The notes under the pieces are model-generated. The model was given only the letters and a program-made list of their open reading frames with translations. It was not told the origin of the DNA and did no database searches. Position numbers and translations under genes: made by a program. A stretch of DNA of 64,000 nt from JACMLD01 sp044227095 (GTDB taxonomy: Bacteria > Bacteroidota > Bacteroidia > Chitinophagales > Chitinophagaceae), in assembly GCA_044227095.1 (NCBI GenBank), contig JBGAFV010000001.1:2170001-2234000 (forward strand), in the 5' to 3' direction. Within the stretch, counting starts at the first letter, position 1; the number at the start of each line of letters is the position of its first letter. This document shows positions 44,504-53,742 of this stretch, piece by piece.

Positions 44504-45235
44504 ATGAGAACAAGTAACAAATTAATTCTGGGCATTTTAATAGGGCCACTGCTTATTCTTACATTGCTGAATTTGGCTTTGTATGCAAAATATAAAGCTG
44601 GCAATTATGTATCTTTTAAAAGTGTACAGGAAGACAGGTTTATAAGAATGTCATTGCCAAACATTAGCCATATTGCTGTTTACGGATTGGAAAATGTAAG
44701 GATAGTGTCTTCTGACAGTTTAAAACTGGAGATTGAAAAAGATAGTCGTGGACATCTTCATTATGCTATAAAAGGAGATTCACTCATTATTCATGGAGAT
44801 TCTGTGATAACAAGATATAATGGCACAACTGATGTAGAACGCAGTTACCAGGATGTAAATCTTTATTTGCCTATAGCACCCGCTACTATTCTTGCAGACA
44901 ACTCAGGTATTACAGTAAAAGGAACTAAGGATAGTGTAAAAGCGGCTTCTTATTATTTTTCTGTTGTAAATAATGCCACAGTAAAAGTTGATCAGGATGG
45001 CGATGACACCACACATGTTTATTTTAAAGGACTTACTATCCATGCATCTCATGCAGCTGGTATAGAACTTACAGCAGCTACCCGTATAAATGATTTGCAG
45101 CTTACAATGATTGAGTCTCCATTTGCAGACAATGGCGCATCTATTGATAAATTAACGATTGAGGCAGATAAAAAGTCAAGTGTTTTTTTGAAGGGGGATA
45201 ACCTGCAAAAAGTAAATGTTGTAAAACAGCCCTGA
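44504..45235 (+). CDS. Membrane-anchored GIN-like (DUF2807-type) protein
   Basis: A 243-residue protein with an N-terminal membrane anchor (residues 7-27, LILGILIGPLLILTLLNLALY) and an extracytoplasmic beta-helix-like domain, with strands such as ISHIAVYGLENVRIVSSDSLKLEI and GDSLIIHGDSVI, as in the DUF2807/GIN family. It is the last gene of the GntR operon (14-bp gap), so it is probably co-induced with the transporter; a terminator follows. Confidence 0.8.
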   Translation: MRTSNKLILGILIGPLLILTLLNLALYAKYKAGNYVSFKSVQEDRFIRMSLPNISHIAVYGLENVRIVSSDSLKLEIEKDSRGHLHYAIKGDSLIIHGDSVITRYNGTTDVERSYQDVNLYLPIAPATILADNSGITVKGTKDSVKAASYYFSVVNNATVKVDQDGDDTTHVYFKGLTIHASHAAGIELTAATRINDLQLTMIESPFADNGASIDKLTIEADKKSSVFLKGDNLQKVNVVKQP

Positions 45236-45276
45236 AAATATAGAATCATTAACCTTACGGAGATGAAAAACAAACG

Positions 45277-45299
45277 AGCCTGTACGAACAGGCTTTTTT
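45277..45299 (+). terminator. Terminator of the GntR/ABC operon
   Basis: AGCCTG (45277-45282) / CAGGCT (45289-45294), 6-nt loop, then TTTTT. Lies between convergent genes. Confidence 0.85.
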
Positions 45300-45307
45300 G
45301 TTACACA

Positions 45308-46495
45308 TTAAACCTGCGCCCTTGCGCCAAGCCAAGCCATCATGCCCATGCCCGTTTCAATAGCATTTTCATCTATATTAAAAGTAGGTGTATGTACGCC
45401 GGAAGTAATGCCCATTGCTTCATTCATAACACCCAGCCGGAAAAAACAACCTGGAATAATCTGCGTATAATAACCAAAATCTTCTGCGCCCATGCGCAAT
45501 TCAGTTTCTTCTACATGTTCACTGCCCATAAATTGTTTGGCAAGATCTTTTGATAATACATGAAGTGCTTCATTATTATAAACTGAAGGATAGCCAACAT
45601 CTATGTGCAGATCTAATTCTGCGCCCATGCTGTGCACCAGTTCTGTAGACAATTTGCGGATAATGTCATGCGCTTTAAACCGCCATGTTTCATCCATTGC
45701 ACGAAATGTGCCCATTAATTTTACTTCGCTGGGTATAACATTGGTAGTATGTCCGCCCTGGAAAGATGTAATGGATAAAACAGAAGGATCAAACGGGTTG
45801 CGGTTGCGGCTGATAACCTGTTGCAACGCTACTATAAGTTGTGATGCAATTAATATGATGTCGGGTGCTGCATGCGGGGAAGCAGCATGACCGCCTTTTC
45901 CTTTTATGGTAAAGTACAGTTCATCGGCGCTGGCCATTACTTTGCCTTCTTTAAAACTCAATTTGCCAATGGGCAGGCCGGGGTGAACATGCAAGCCAAA
46001 AATTGCTTGCGGCGCAGGGTTTTCTAACACGCCTTCTTTTATTAGTAAACTGGCGCCACCGGGATTGCGTTCTTCTCCTGGTTGAAAAATTAATTTGATG
46101 GTACCTTCCCAATTATCTTTTAATTCGTTTAAAATTTTTGCTGCGCCTAATAATATGCTTGTATGCACATCGTGTCCGCATGCATGCATTACACCTTTGT
46201 TTAGCGAAACATAATCAACTTTATTTTCTTCCAGGATAGGTAGTGCATCCATATCTGCACGCAATGCAATAATTCTTTTGCCGGGGTTCTTTCCTTTTAT
46301 TAATCCAACAACACCTGTTGTAGCCATTATATGAAATGGTATACCCAATTCTGTTAGTTTCTCCTGTATAAATGCAGAAGTTTTAAATTCCTGGTAACTA
46401 AGCTCTGGGTTAGCATGTATATGATGACGGATAGCGATTGTTTCCGGTGCGTATTTTTTTGCGAGGTCTTTGATTTGATCTTTGAGCATGCGCAA
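45308..46495 (-). CDS. M20-family amidohydrolase (N-acyl amino-acid / hippurate hydrolase type)
   Basis: A 395-residue metallopeptidase-fold hydrolase. Di-metal site residues are visible: HACGHDVH (C106, H108), PGEE (E141 general base and E142), and a late H in GVHTPTFN. The N-terminal IRHHIHANPELS is typical of the AmhX/HipO/YxeP group. It probably releases amino acids from N-acylated forms in the cytoplasm. A second ATG two codons in (46489) is an equally likely start. Confidence 0.94.
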   Translation of the reverse strand: MRMLKDQIKDLAKKYAPETIAIRHHIHANPELSYQEFKTSAFIQEKLTELGIPFHIMATTGVVGLIKGKNPGKRIIALRADMDALPILEENKVDYVSLNKGVMHACGHDVHTSILLGAAKILNELKDNWEGTIKLIFQPGEERNPGGASLLIKEGVLENPAPQAIFGLHVHPGLPIGKLSFKEGKVMASADELYFTIKGKGGHAASPHAAPDIILIASQLIVALQQVISRNRNPFDPSVLSITSFQGGHTTNVIPSEVKLMGTFRAMDETWRFKAHDIIRKLSTELVHSMGAELDLHIDVGYPSVYNNEALHVLSKDLAKQFMGSEHVEETELRMGAEDFGYYTQIIPGCFFRLGVMNEAMGITSGVHTPTFNIDENAIETGMGMMAWLGARAQV

Positions 46496-46811
46496 AAATA
46501 GTTAATTGCGGGTGGTTTTTTACCACATAGAATCATAGAGGCATAGGTTCACATAGATTAAGTAATTATAGCCGTAGTGCGTGTCTCCACTTACCACTTT
46601 ATTACACATTCCGATTTGTGAGGACACGAACCGGGGCGAAGTTTAACTATTGTGTTTCTATTGTTTCTACTGTGCCTATGTGGTAAAATGGATGATGCTA
46701 TTGCTAAGAATTCTTGAGGCTCAATCTTCACGGATGCTAATAGCATGACAATGTACAAGTGTGCGACGCAACGATGTTACATAGCAATACAACTGCTGGT
46801 TCCCAAATTTC
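46496..46811. repeat. Intergenic region with a long inverted repeat and a dispersed repeat
   Basis: No gene. A 13-bp perfect inverted repeat, TTTTACCACATAG (46518-46530) and CTATGTGGTAAAA (46676-46688), encloses about 145 bp. At 46733-46750 lies a GGATGCTAATAGCATGACA hairpin and at 46754-46800 the ACAAGTGTGCGACGCAAC...ACAACTGCTGGT repeat, whose end is 11 bp from the SPOR gene's stop codon. Confidence 0.7.
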
Positions 46812-47240
46812 TTATTGACTAATTTCAGAGAGTTTTACTTCTACAGTATCGCGGACAAGAAATACACTATTGGGGAATTCTCGGGACAATGATTTGCGAT
46901 AATCTTCCGCATCATTCTTATCTACAAAATTGCCTACCCGAAGCCGGAAGTAAGGCGCCTGGTAAAGGAGGTAAGCTTTTAATTCGGGGTATAACTGGTA
47001 AATTTTTGTTTTGGCAGAAATGGCTGCGTTGCGATCGCTTGTATTAATCACCTGCAAGCGGTAACCAGCTACATTGCGGCGTGCGTCGCGGGTAGTTATT
47101 TCATTTATCTGTGCCTGTTTTTTCACCAGCAAATCAACCCGCGGATCTTTATGTATTACAATAGAAGAAGTAGAATCTGTTTGTGCAAACGCAGGTAAAA
47201 CGAACCAGCAAACCAGTATTGCGGTGAAGATTTTTTTCAT
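46812..47240 (-). CDS. SPOR-domain secreted protein
   Basis: A 142-residue exported protein. The signal peptide (residues 1-19, LVCWFVLPAFAQ) is followed by a linker and a SPOR-like domain: GYRLQVINTSDRNAAISAKTKIYQLYPELKAYLLYQAPYFRLRVGNFVDKNDAEDYRKSL split over about 55-115. SPOR domains bind denuded glycan strands of peptidoglycan, often at septa. The parent gene is monocistronic. Confidence 0.9.
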   Translation of the reverse strand: MKKIFTAILVCWFVLPAFAQTDSTSSIVIHKDPRVDLLVKKQAQINEITTRDARRNVAGYRLQVINTSDRNAAISAKTKIYQLYPELKAYLLYQAPYFRLRVGNFVDKNDAEDYRKSLSREFPNSVFLVRDTVEVKLSEISQ

Positions 47241-47318
47241 AAAAAAACTTTGTAAAGCTCATTAAAACAAAATCGTTGCCAAAGCCTTAAATCCCGGAAC
47301 AGGGTGGCGAAAATAAAC

Positions 47319-47975
47319 TTATTCTGCCGCTTCTTTAACAATTTGTACGCTGGCACTGCAACCAAGCCTGTTTGCCCCCGCAGCCACCAACTGGCTGGCA
47401 AAGGCATAGCTTTTTATACCGCCGGAAGCTTTGATTTTTACAGTAGACGGAAGATGTGTACGCATGAGTTGCACCGCTTCCAGTGTAGCACCTTTTTCTG
47501 CATAGCCGGTAGAGGTTTTCATAAAATCTATGCCGAGCGGCCCGAAGAGGTTACAGCATTGTATGATTTCTTCGTTGCTGAGAATGCCGCTTTCTATAAT
47601 CAGTTTTATGATTTTGCCTTTATTATGAACCACCTGTGTGGCCATAGCTACTTCTTTGCTGAGGAAAGACCAGTCTTTCATGCGCAATGCCACCAGGTTA
47701 ATAACCATATCCAATTCATCTGCGCCATCTACAATGGCAAGCACTGTTTCTGCCACTTTTGCTTCAGTAGCAGCATAGCCGAACGGAAACCCAATTACTG
47801 TAGCCACTTTTATTTCAGTAGGATCTAAAATGGTTTTTACCCGTTTTACAAAAGGTGGTGGAATACAAACTGCCGCAAAGCCATATTCAACAGCTTCCCT
47901 GCAAAGCTTTTCTACATCTTCAATAGTAGTGGTGGGTTTTAGTACGGTGTGATCTATATAAGAAGCAATGTTCAT
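47319..47975 (-). CDS. deoC: Deoxyribose-phosphate aldolase
   Basis: A 218-residue class I aldolase from the ATG at 47975 (MNIASYIDHTVLKP); an upstream ATG at 48008 adds 11 unlike residues. Key features are IDHTVLKP, the active-site region VATVIGFPFG, DELDMVINL, and the Schiff-base lysine in VKIKASGGIKS. It splits 2-deoxyribose 5-phosphate into glyceraldehyde 3-phosphate and acetaldehyde in nucleoside catabolism. Located alone, not in a deo operon. Confidence 0.95.
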   Translation of the reverse strand: MNIASYIDHTVLKPTTTIEDVEKLCREAVEYGFAAVCIPPPFVKRVKTILDPTEIKVATVIGFPFGYAATEAKVAETVLAIVDGADELDMVINLVALRMKDWSFLSKEVAMATQVVHNKGKIIKLIIESGILSNEEIIQCCNLFGPLGIDFMKTSTGYAEKGATLEAVQLMRTHLPSTVKIKASGGIKSYAFASQLVAAGANRLGCSASVQIVKEAAE

Positions 47976-48126
47976 TAACAAAAAAGTTTTTAATTCTCTT
48001 TTAATCAACCTGTATGGAACGGCCAGGGTATAATTTTTTTAGCCGCTGATCAATTTATTGCGCCGAAGTTACCTCATTTCAGTAATTTCATTGCTTTAGC
48101 TCCTTTTCTAATAAAATCAAAACAAC

Positions 48127-51100
48127 ATGAGAAAACGTTTTTCCTATGGGAGGAAGCATTTGCGGTTGCTTCTGCCTGGGCTGCTTATTTTTATGCAGAT
48201 GGCTGCACAACCTACATTTCCTGTAAATGGTGTTGCAGATCCTAAATCTAACAGCTATGCATTTATTAATGCTACAATTGTAAAAGACGGACAAGCTACC
48301 CTTACCAATGCCACACTGGTAATAAAGGATGGAAAAATTATTGCTATAGGAAATAATATTACCGTGCCTAAAGATGCAGTGGTAACAGACTGTAAAGGCA
48401 AATACATTTATCCTTCTTTTATTGATATTTATAGTGATTATGGAATTACTGCGCCAGCTGCGCAACGTAGCGGGTTTAATTTTGGAGGGCCTGCACAACT
48501 TACATCAAATCAGAAAGGTGCTTTTGGCTGGAACCAGGCAATACATAGTGATATAGATGGAGCAAAACTTTTTGCAGCTGATGATGCAAAAGCATCCCCA
48601 TTACGAGATGCCGGTTTTGGCACAGTGCTTACTCACCAGAAAGATGGTATCGTTCGCGGAACAGGTGCATTGGTAACACTGGCCAATCAAAAAGAAAACC
48701 TTGTTATTGTAAAAGAAAAAGCATCGGCACATTATTCTTTAAGCAAAGGAAGTTCTACACAATCATATCCAGGTTCTATTATGGGTTCCATTGCATTGTT
48801 GCGGCAAACTTATCTGGATGCACAATGGTATAAAAGCAATCCATCTGCAGAAGGAGTGAACCTTTCTTTGAAATCATTTAATGAAGAACAGAACCTTCCG
48901 CAAATTTTTGATGGCGGAGACAAATGGACAGATATACGTGCAGACAGGATAGGCGATGAGTTTGGTGTGCAGTACATTATTAAAGGTGGCGGAAACGAAT
49001 ACCAGCGCATTAATGAAATAGCTGCTACCAAAGCAAGTTATATACTGCCGCTTAGTTTTCCGCAGGCGCCGGAAGTAGAAGATCCTAATGATGCAAGGTT
49101 TGTATCGCTGGCCGATATGAAAAATTGGGAGCTTGCCCCGGGCAATGCAGCAGCTTTTGAAAAAGCAAACATTCCTTTCTGTTTAACTACAGCGGATTTG
49201 CGGGATACAAAACAATTTCTTACCAACCTGCGCAAAGCCATTGAATACGGCCTTACTGAAATAAAAGCTTTTGAAGCACTTACAAAAACACCTGCTACAT
49301 TATTGGGTGTGTATGATAAAGTGGGAAGTCTTGATGCAGGGAAGCTGGCTAATTTTTTAATTACTTCTGGCCCTGTTTTTAATGAAAAGACAATCATTTA
49401 CGAAAATTGGGTGCAGGGTGAAAAATATAATGTAAATGAAGGAAGCTGGAACAATATTGCAGGAACATATAATCTTGCTATTACCAATGCAGCAGGAAAT
49501 GTAAGCAACTATACACTTGATGTAAAAAATAAAACATCGGCAAGTGTTATTGCAAAAGATACTTTAACAGGCAAATTTAATTTTGATGGAAAACTGGTAA
49601 AACTAAGCTTCTCAAATTCGCCTGCAAGAAGAATGCCTTCTCCCGGAGATTCAGCCCGTAGTATGGGTGGCAGGCCCGGTGGTTTTGGTGGCGGAAGAAA
49701 CGGTGGTACTGTTCGCTTAAGTGGTGTTGCTAACGGTGGAGTATGGCAGGGCAATGGCGAAGATTCTGCCGGCAATAAAGTTTTGTGGACAGCAACTTTT
49801 GTAAAAGAAACGGTGGATAAAGCAGATAGTACACGCAGAAAAATGCCTTTACGTCTTGGTAAAGTAACTTATCCTTTTGATGGTTATGGTTGGGAAGAAT
49901 TACCGAAGCAGGAAGTGTTGCTTATAAAAAATGCTACTGTTTGGACAGGCGAAAAAGAAGGCAGGCTTGAAGGAACAGATGTATTGATAAAAGGCGGAAA
50001 GATTGCGCAAATTGGAAAAGGTCTTCCTGAAGCAGGTGCAAAAGTAATTGATGGAACCGGTAAATATGTTACCGCGGGTATTATTGATGAACACTCACAC
50101 ATAGCTGCAGCTTCTATCAATGAAGGTGGTCAGTCTGTAACATCTGAAGTAAGGATAGCAGACAATCTTAATCCGGATGATATCAATATCTATCGTCAGT
50201 TGAGTGGCGGTGTTACATCTTCCCACATATTGCACGGTTCTGCAAATACCATTGGCGGCCAAACGCAATTAATAAAATTGCGCTGGGGTGTAGATGATAA
50301 TGGCCTTAAGTTTCAAAACTGGGATCCATTTATAAAATTTGCATTGGGCGAGAACGTAAAACGCACAACAGCTACGCAGGGCAATAACCGCTTTCCCGAT
50401 ACACGTATGGGTGTAGAAGAAGTATTGACAGATGCATTTCAACGGGCCAGCGATTACCAGAAGGAAATGAAAGTGGCAGAAGAAAACAACAAAAAGAAAG
50501 GCGCAACGCCAATGGTTGTACGCAGGGATCTTGAGTTGGATGCATTGGTAGAAATAATGAACAGGAAAAGATTTATTACCTGTCACTCTTATGTGCAAAG
50601 CGAGATAACAGCAGCAATGCGGGTGGCCGATAAATTCGGCTTCCGCTTCAACACATTTACGCATATACTGGAAGGCTATAAAGTAGCTGATAAAATGAAA
50701 GCGCATGGTGCTAATGCATCTACCTTTAGCGACTGGTGGGCATATAAAATGGAAGTAACTGATGCTATTCCGCAAAATGCAACTATTATGCAACGTGTAG
50801 GTTTAAACGTAGCCATTAATTCTGATGATGCTGAAATGGCCCGCCGCCTTAACCAGGAAGCAGCCAAAAGTGTAAAGTATGGTGGCATGAGTGAAGATGA
50901 CGCATGGAGAATGGTTACCATTAACCCTGCCACAATGCTGCATGTACAGGATAGGGTAGGAAGTATTAAAGTGGGTAAAGACGCAGATATAGTAGTATGG
51001 AGCGATAACCCCCTGAGCATTTACGCAAAACCTGAAAAAACAATTGTAGACGGTACTGTTTATTTTGACCTGGACCGTGACATGCAATTGCGCAAACAGA

Positions 51101-51294
51101 TTACTGCAGAACGCAACCGTCTTGTACAAAAAATTTTGGCAGAAGCAAAAACTGAAGGTGGTGGTTCAGGATCGCCAAGAGGAAGGGCAGTTCCCAGTTA
51201 CCAGTATATCTTAAGCTGTGGAGACCATGAACATCATGATGGGCTGATAACAGTAGACATTAGCAGTGATGATGAAACGAGTTCTAACAAATAA
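48127..51294 (+). CDS. Fused double amidohydrolase-superfamily protein
   Basis: A 1055-residue secreted protein: a hydrophobic N-terminal segment (about 12-28) and two amidohydrolase modules joined by a beta-sandwich linker. The C-terminal module (about 595-1030) has the metal ligands H656 and H658 in IIDEHSHIAA and the GSIKVGKDADIVVW tail. The N-terminal module (about 45-440) has a superfamily end (GSLDAGKLANFLI) but shows Y102-S-D104 where H-x-H belongs, so it is probably non-catalytic. The linker contains a Gly/Arg-rich stretch near residues 515-530. It is followed 52 bp later by a related single-module gene. Substrate unknown; imidazolonepropionase-like or peptidase relatives are most similar in layout. 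Confidence 0.9.
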   Translation: MRKRFSYGRKHLRLLLPGLLIFMQMAAQPTFPVNGVADPKSNSYAFINATIVKDGQATLTNATLVIKDGKIIAIGNNITVPKDAVVTDCKGKYIYPSFIDIYSDYGITAPAAQRSGFNFGGPAQLTSNQKGAFGWNQAIHSDIDGAKLFAADDAKASPLRDAGFGTVLTHQKDGIVRGTGALVTLANQKENLVIVKEKASAHYSLSKGSSTQSYPGSIMGSIALLRQTYLDAQWYKSNPSAEGVNLSLKSFNEEQNLPQIFDGGDKWTDIRADRIGDEFGVQYIIKGGGNEYQRINEIAATKASYILPLSFPQAPEVEDPNDARFVSLADMKNWELAPGNAAAFEKANIPFCLTTADLRDTKQFLTNLRKAIEYGLTEIKAFEALTKTPATLLGVYDKVGSLDAGKLANFLITSGPVFNEKTIIYENWVQGEKYNVNEGSWNNIAGTYNLAITNAAGNVSNYTLDVKNKTSASVIAKDTLTGKFNFDGKLVKLSFSNSPARRMPSPGDSARSMGGRPGGFGGGRNGGTVRLSGVANGGVWQGNGEDSAGNKVLWTATFVKETVDKADSTRRKMPLRLGKVTYPFDGYGWEELPKQEVLLIKNATVWTGEKEGRLEGTDVLIKGGKIAQIGKGLPEAGAKVIDGTGKYVTAGIIDEHSHIAAASINEGGQSVTSEVRIADNLNPDDINIYRQLSGGVTSSHILHGSANTIGGQTQLIKLRWGVDDNGLKFQNWDPFIKFALGENVKRTTATQGNNRFPDTRMGVEEVLTDAFQRASDYQKEMKVAEENNKKKGATPMVVRRDLELDALVEIMNRKRFITCHSYVQSEITAAMRVADKFGFRFNTFTHILEGYKVADKMKAHGANASTFSDWWAYKMEVTDAIPQNATIMQRVGLNVAINSDDAEMARRLNQEAAKSVKYGGMSEDDAWRMVTINPATMLHVQDRVGSIKVGKDADIVVWSDNPLSIYAKPEKTIVDGTVYFDLDRDMQLRKQITAERNRLVQKILAEAKTEGGGSGSPRGRAVPSYQYILSCGDHEHHDGLITVDISSDDETSSNK

Positions 51295-51346
51295 AAATTT
51301 TGAGGTTTAAAATTCTTTATTGCGTATTTATAAAAGAGTATAAAAG

Positions 51347-52657
51347 ATGAAAAATATAATTATTGTACTAAGCTTTTTTCTTGCGTTACATGTTTCTGCG
51401 CAGGAAGATGTTTATCCTGTAGCTGCTGCTACCGGACTAACGTTTATAACCAATGCCACTATACATGTGGGCAATGGACAAGTAATTAATAACGGCACAA
51501 TTAAAATAAACAATGGAAAGATTGAGCAGGTTGGTACAAATCTGCCCATACCTGCAGACAATGTAAAAGTGTTTGATGTAAAAGGCAAACAGGTATATCC
51601 GGGTATGATTTTGCCAAACACAGATTTAGGCCTTAAAGAAATTGGCAGCGGCGTACGTGGTTCAAACGATTTTTCTGAGATAGGAGAGTACAATCCAAGT
51701 GTGCGTTCTATTGTTGCGTACAATACGGATTCTAAAATTATAAACACTCTGAAAGCAAATGGTATTCTGCTTGCTAATATTGTACCGCAAGGTGGTGTTA
51801 TAAGCGGTTCATCTACGGTTGTGCAGTTAGATGCATGGAACTGGGAAGATGCTGCTTATAAAATGGAGAATGGCATTCACCTGAACATGCCAAGCTTTAT
51901 TGTTCGTTTTGGAAGACGTGGTGGTTTTCCCGGAGCAGGTGCACAGCCACAAACAGATCCTACAAAAGAAGCGCTTGATAAAATTGCCGACATCAAAGAT
52001 TTTTTTAACCAGGCTAAAGCTTACTTGCAGGAGTCTACACATAAAGAAACCAATCTTAAGTATGAAGCCGTAAAAGGTTTGTTTGATAAAAAACAAAAAC
52101 TTTTTATTCATGCAGACCAGGTAAAGCAAATGCTTGTTGCTATTGATTTTGTTAAGGAGTTTGGTTTTGATGTGGTATTGGTTGGTGCAAGCGAAAGTTT
52201 CCAGATAGCAGATCTGCTGAAGCAAAATAACATTGCTGTAATCCTTAACCAGGAGCATGCATTGCCTGCTACTGAAGATGATGATGTTGATCAGCCTTAT
52301 AAGACACCTGCAGCATTGCAGAAAGCAGGCGTTTTGTTTGCGTTGAATGATGATCATGAGGAAAGCCGTTATCGCAATCTTGCTTTTAATGCGGGTACAG
52401 CCGCTGCTTATGGCCTTACAAAAGAACAGGCATTGCAGGCTATTACTTTAAATGCTGCTACTATTTTGGGCGTTGCAGATAAAACTGGATCAATTGAAGT
52501 GGGCAAAGACGCTAATATTATTGTAAGTGAAGGCGATTTGCTGGACATGAAAAGCAGTATCATTACACATGCTTTTATCCAGGGCCGCCTTGTATCGCTG
52601 GATAACAAACAACATCAGTTGTACGAAAGATATAAATACAAATATGGGTTGAAATAA
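51347..52657 (+). CDS. Amidohydrolase-like protein lacking the H-x-H motif
   Basis: A 436-residue exported protein with a signal peptide (residues 1-18, ending HVSAQ) and the N-terminal beta sandwich TFITNATIHVGNGQVI plus the C-terminal G-S-I-E-V-G-K-D-A-N-I-I-V. At the position of the metal-binding H-x-H it has N91-T-D93 (PGMILPNTDLG), matching the Y-S-D of the N-terminal half of the upstream protein. It is likely a non-hydrolytic or metal-independent partner of that protein. Co-transcribed with it; a terminator follows. Confidence 0.88.
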   Translation: MKNIIIVLSFFLALHVSAQEDVYPVAAATGLTFITNATIHVGNGQVINNGTIKINNGKIEQVGTNLPIPADNVKVFDVKGKQVYPGMILPNTDLGLKEIGSGVRGSNDFSEIGEYNPSVRSIVAYNTDSKIINTLKANGILLANIVPQGGVISGSSTVVQLDAWNWEDAAYKMENGIHLNMPSFIVRFGRRGGFPGAGAQPQTDPTKEALDKIADIKDFFNQAKAYLQESTHKETNLKYEAVKGLFDKKQKLFIHADQVKQMLVAIDFVKEFGFDVVLVGASESFQIADLLKQNNIAVILNQEHALPATEDDDVDQPYKTPAALQKAGVLFALNDDHEESRYRNLAFNAGTAAAYGLTKEQALQAITLNAATILGVADKTGSIEVGKDANIIVSEGDLLDMKSSIITHAFIQGRLVSLDNKQHQLYERYKYKYGLK

Positions 52658-52678
52658 ATTATTGAATTCTTTTTACGC

Positions 52679-52703
52679 AAAGCCTGGGTTAATCCCAGGC
52701 TTT
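52679..52703 (+). terminator. Terminator after the amidohydrolase pair
   Basis: AAAGCCTGGG (52679-52688) / CCCAGGCTTT (52694-52703), 5-nt loop, then ATTATTTTT. Confidence 0.92.
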
Positions 52704-52737
52704 ATTATTTTTGGCAACAGAAATTTCTATTTGCTAT

Positions 52738-53600
52738 CACAAAGCGTTCCTATGGAACGCAATGCAAATTCTAAATGCATTCTACCCATAAAATGTTCCT
52801 ACGGAACACAGACGTTGACAAAAATCAGATTGCAGATTGTAATGGTTAAATTCTTCTGTGGTTTTGATGAATTCTCTTGTATTACTTTAGCACAAAGCGT
52901 TCCTATGGAACGCAATGCAAATTATAAATGCGTTCTACCCATAAAAATGTTCTTACGGAACACAGACGTTGAAAAAAATCAGATTGCATATTGTAATGTT
53001 TAAATTCTTCTATGGTTTTGACAAATTCTTTTCTATTGCCTTTAACACAAATCGTTCTTATGGAACGCAATGCAAATTCTAAATGCGTTCTCCCTATAAA
53101 ATGTTCCTACGGAACACAGACGTTGACAAAAATCAGATTGCAGATTGTAATGGTTAAATTCTTCTGTGGTTTGACAAATTCTCTTCTATTACTTTAGCAC
53201 AAAGCGTTCCTATGGAACACAATTCATATTCTAAATGCATTCTACCCATAAAATGTTCCTCCGGAACATAGACGTTGAAAAAGATCAGATTGCATATTAT
53301 AATGGTTAAATTCTTCTGTTCTTTTGACAAATTCTATTGTATTACTTTAGCATAAAGCGTTCCTATGGAACACAGTCCTAATTCTAAATGCGTTCTACCC
53401 ATAAAATGTTCCTCCGGAATATATCTACGAGAATATTATTTTGGACGTAGGTTTTTTAACGATAAAGTCGAAGGTTACTAATTAACCATTATCAATTATT
53501 TAATTAATGGAATTACCTGGCTCTGGATTTTGCTCCGTAGGAGCATTTTTTGGGTAGAAATTATACAAATAATTTTCAACGTTCCGTAGGAACGTTTTGT
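52738..53600. repeat. REP-like tandem array (about 153-bp period) next to the RAYT gene
   Basis: Five direct copies start near 52738, 52891, 53046, 53198 and 53351. Each holds two hairpins, CGTTCCTATGGAACG-like and TGTTCCTACGGAACA-like, joined by AAATGC(A/G)TTCTACCCATAAAATG, then about 90 bp of AT-rich spacer. An inverted pair closes the array (GCTCCGTAGGAGC at 53532-53544 and CGTTCCGTAGGAACG at 53580-53594). Apparent reading frames inside are translations of the repeat and not genes. Confidence 0.9.
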
Positions 53601-53742
53601 GCAAGACGAATGAAAGCAAATGATGGTATGTGCTCAATTAATCGAAATAGGTAATATTCATCTTGCTCCCTAGAAACAGTTTAGGGAGATGTTTTGCCAG
53701 GGAAAATATCGACCCTATATTTATTATCTTATCCTAATAAAT

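Noticed and set aside
52662..53197. Two plus-strand open frames (113 and 61 codons) inside the repeat array
   Set aside because: Their translations repeat the same peptide (QSVPMERNAN and CVLPIKCSYGTQT) in step with the 153-bp DNA repeat; they are translated REP units.
52738..53430. Possible CRISPR array
   Set aside because: The repeated unit is about 153 bp with conserved interior and no unique spacers of 30-40 bp; no cas gene is nearby.
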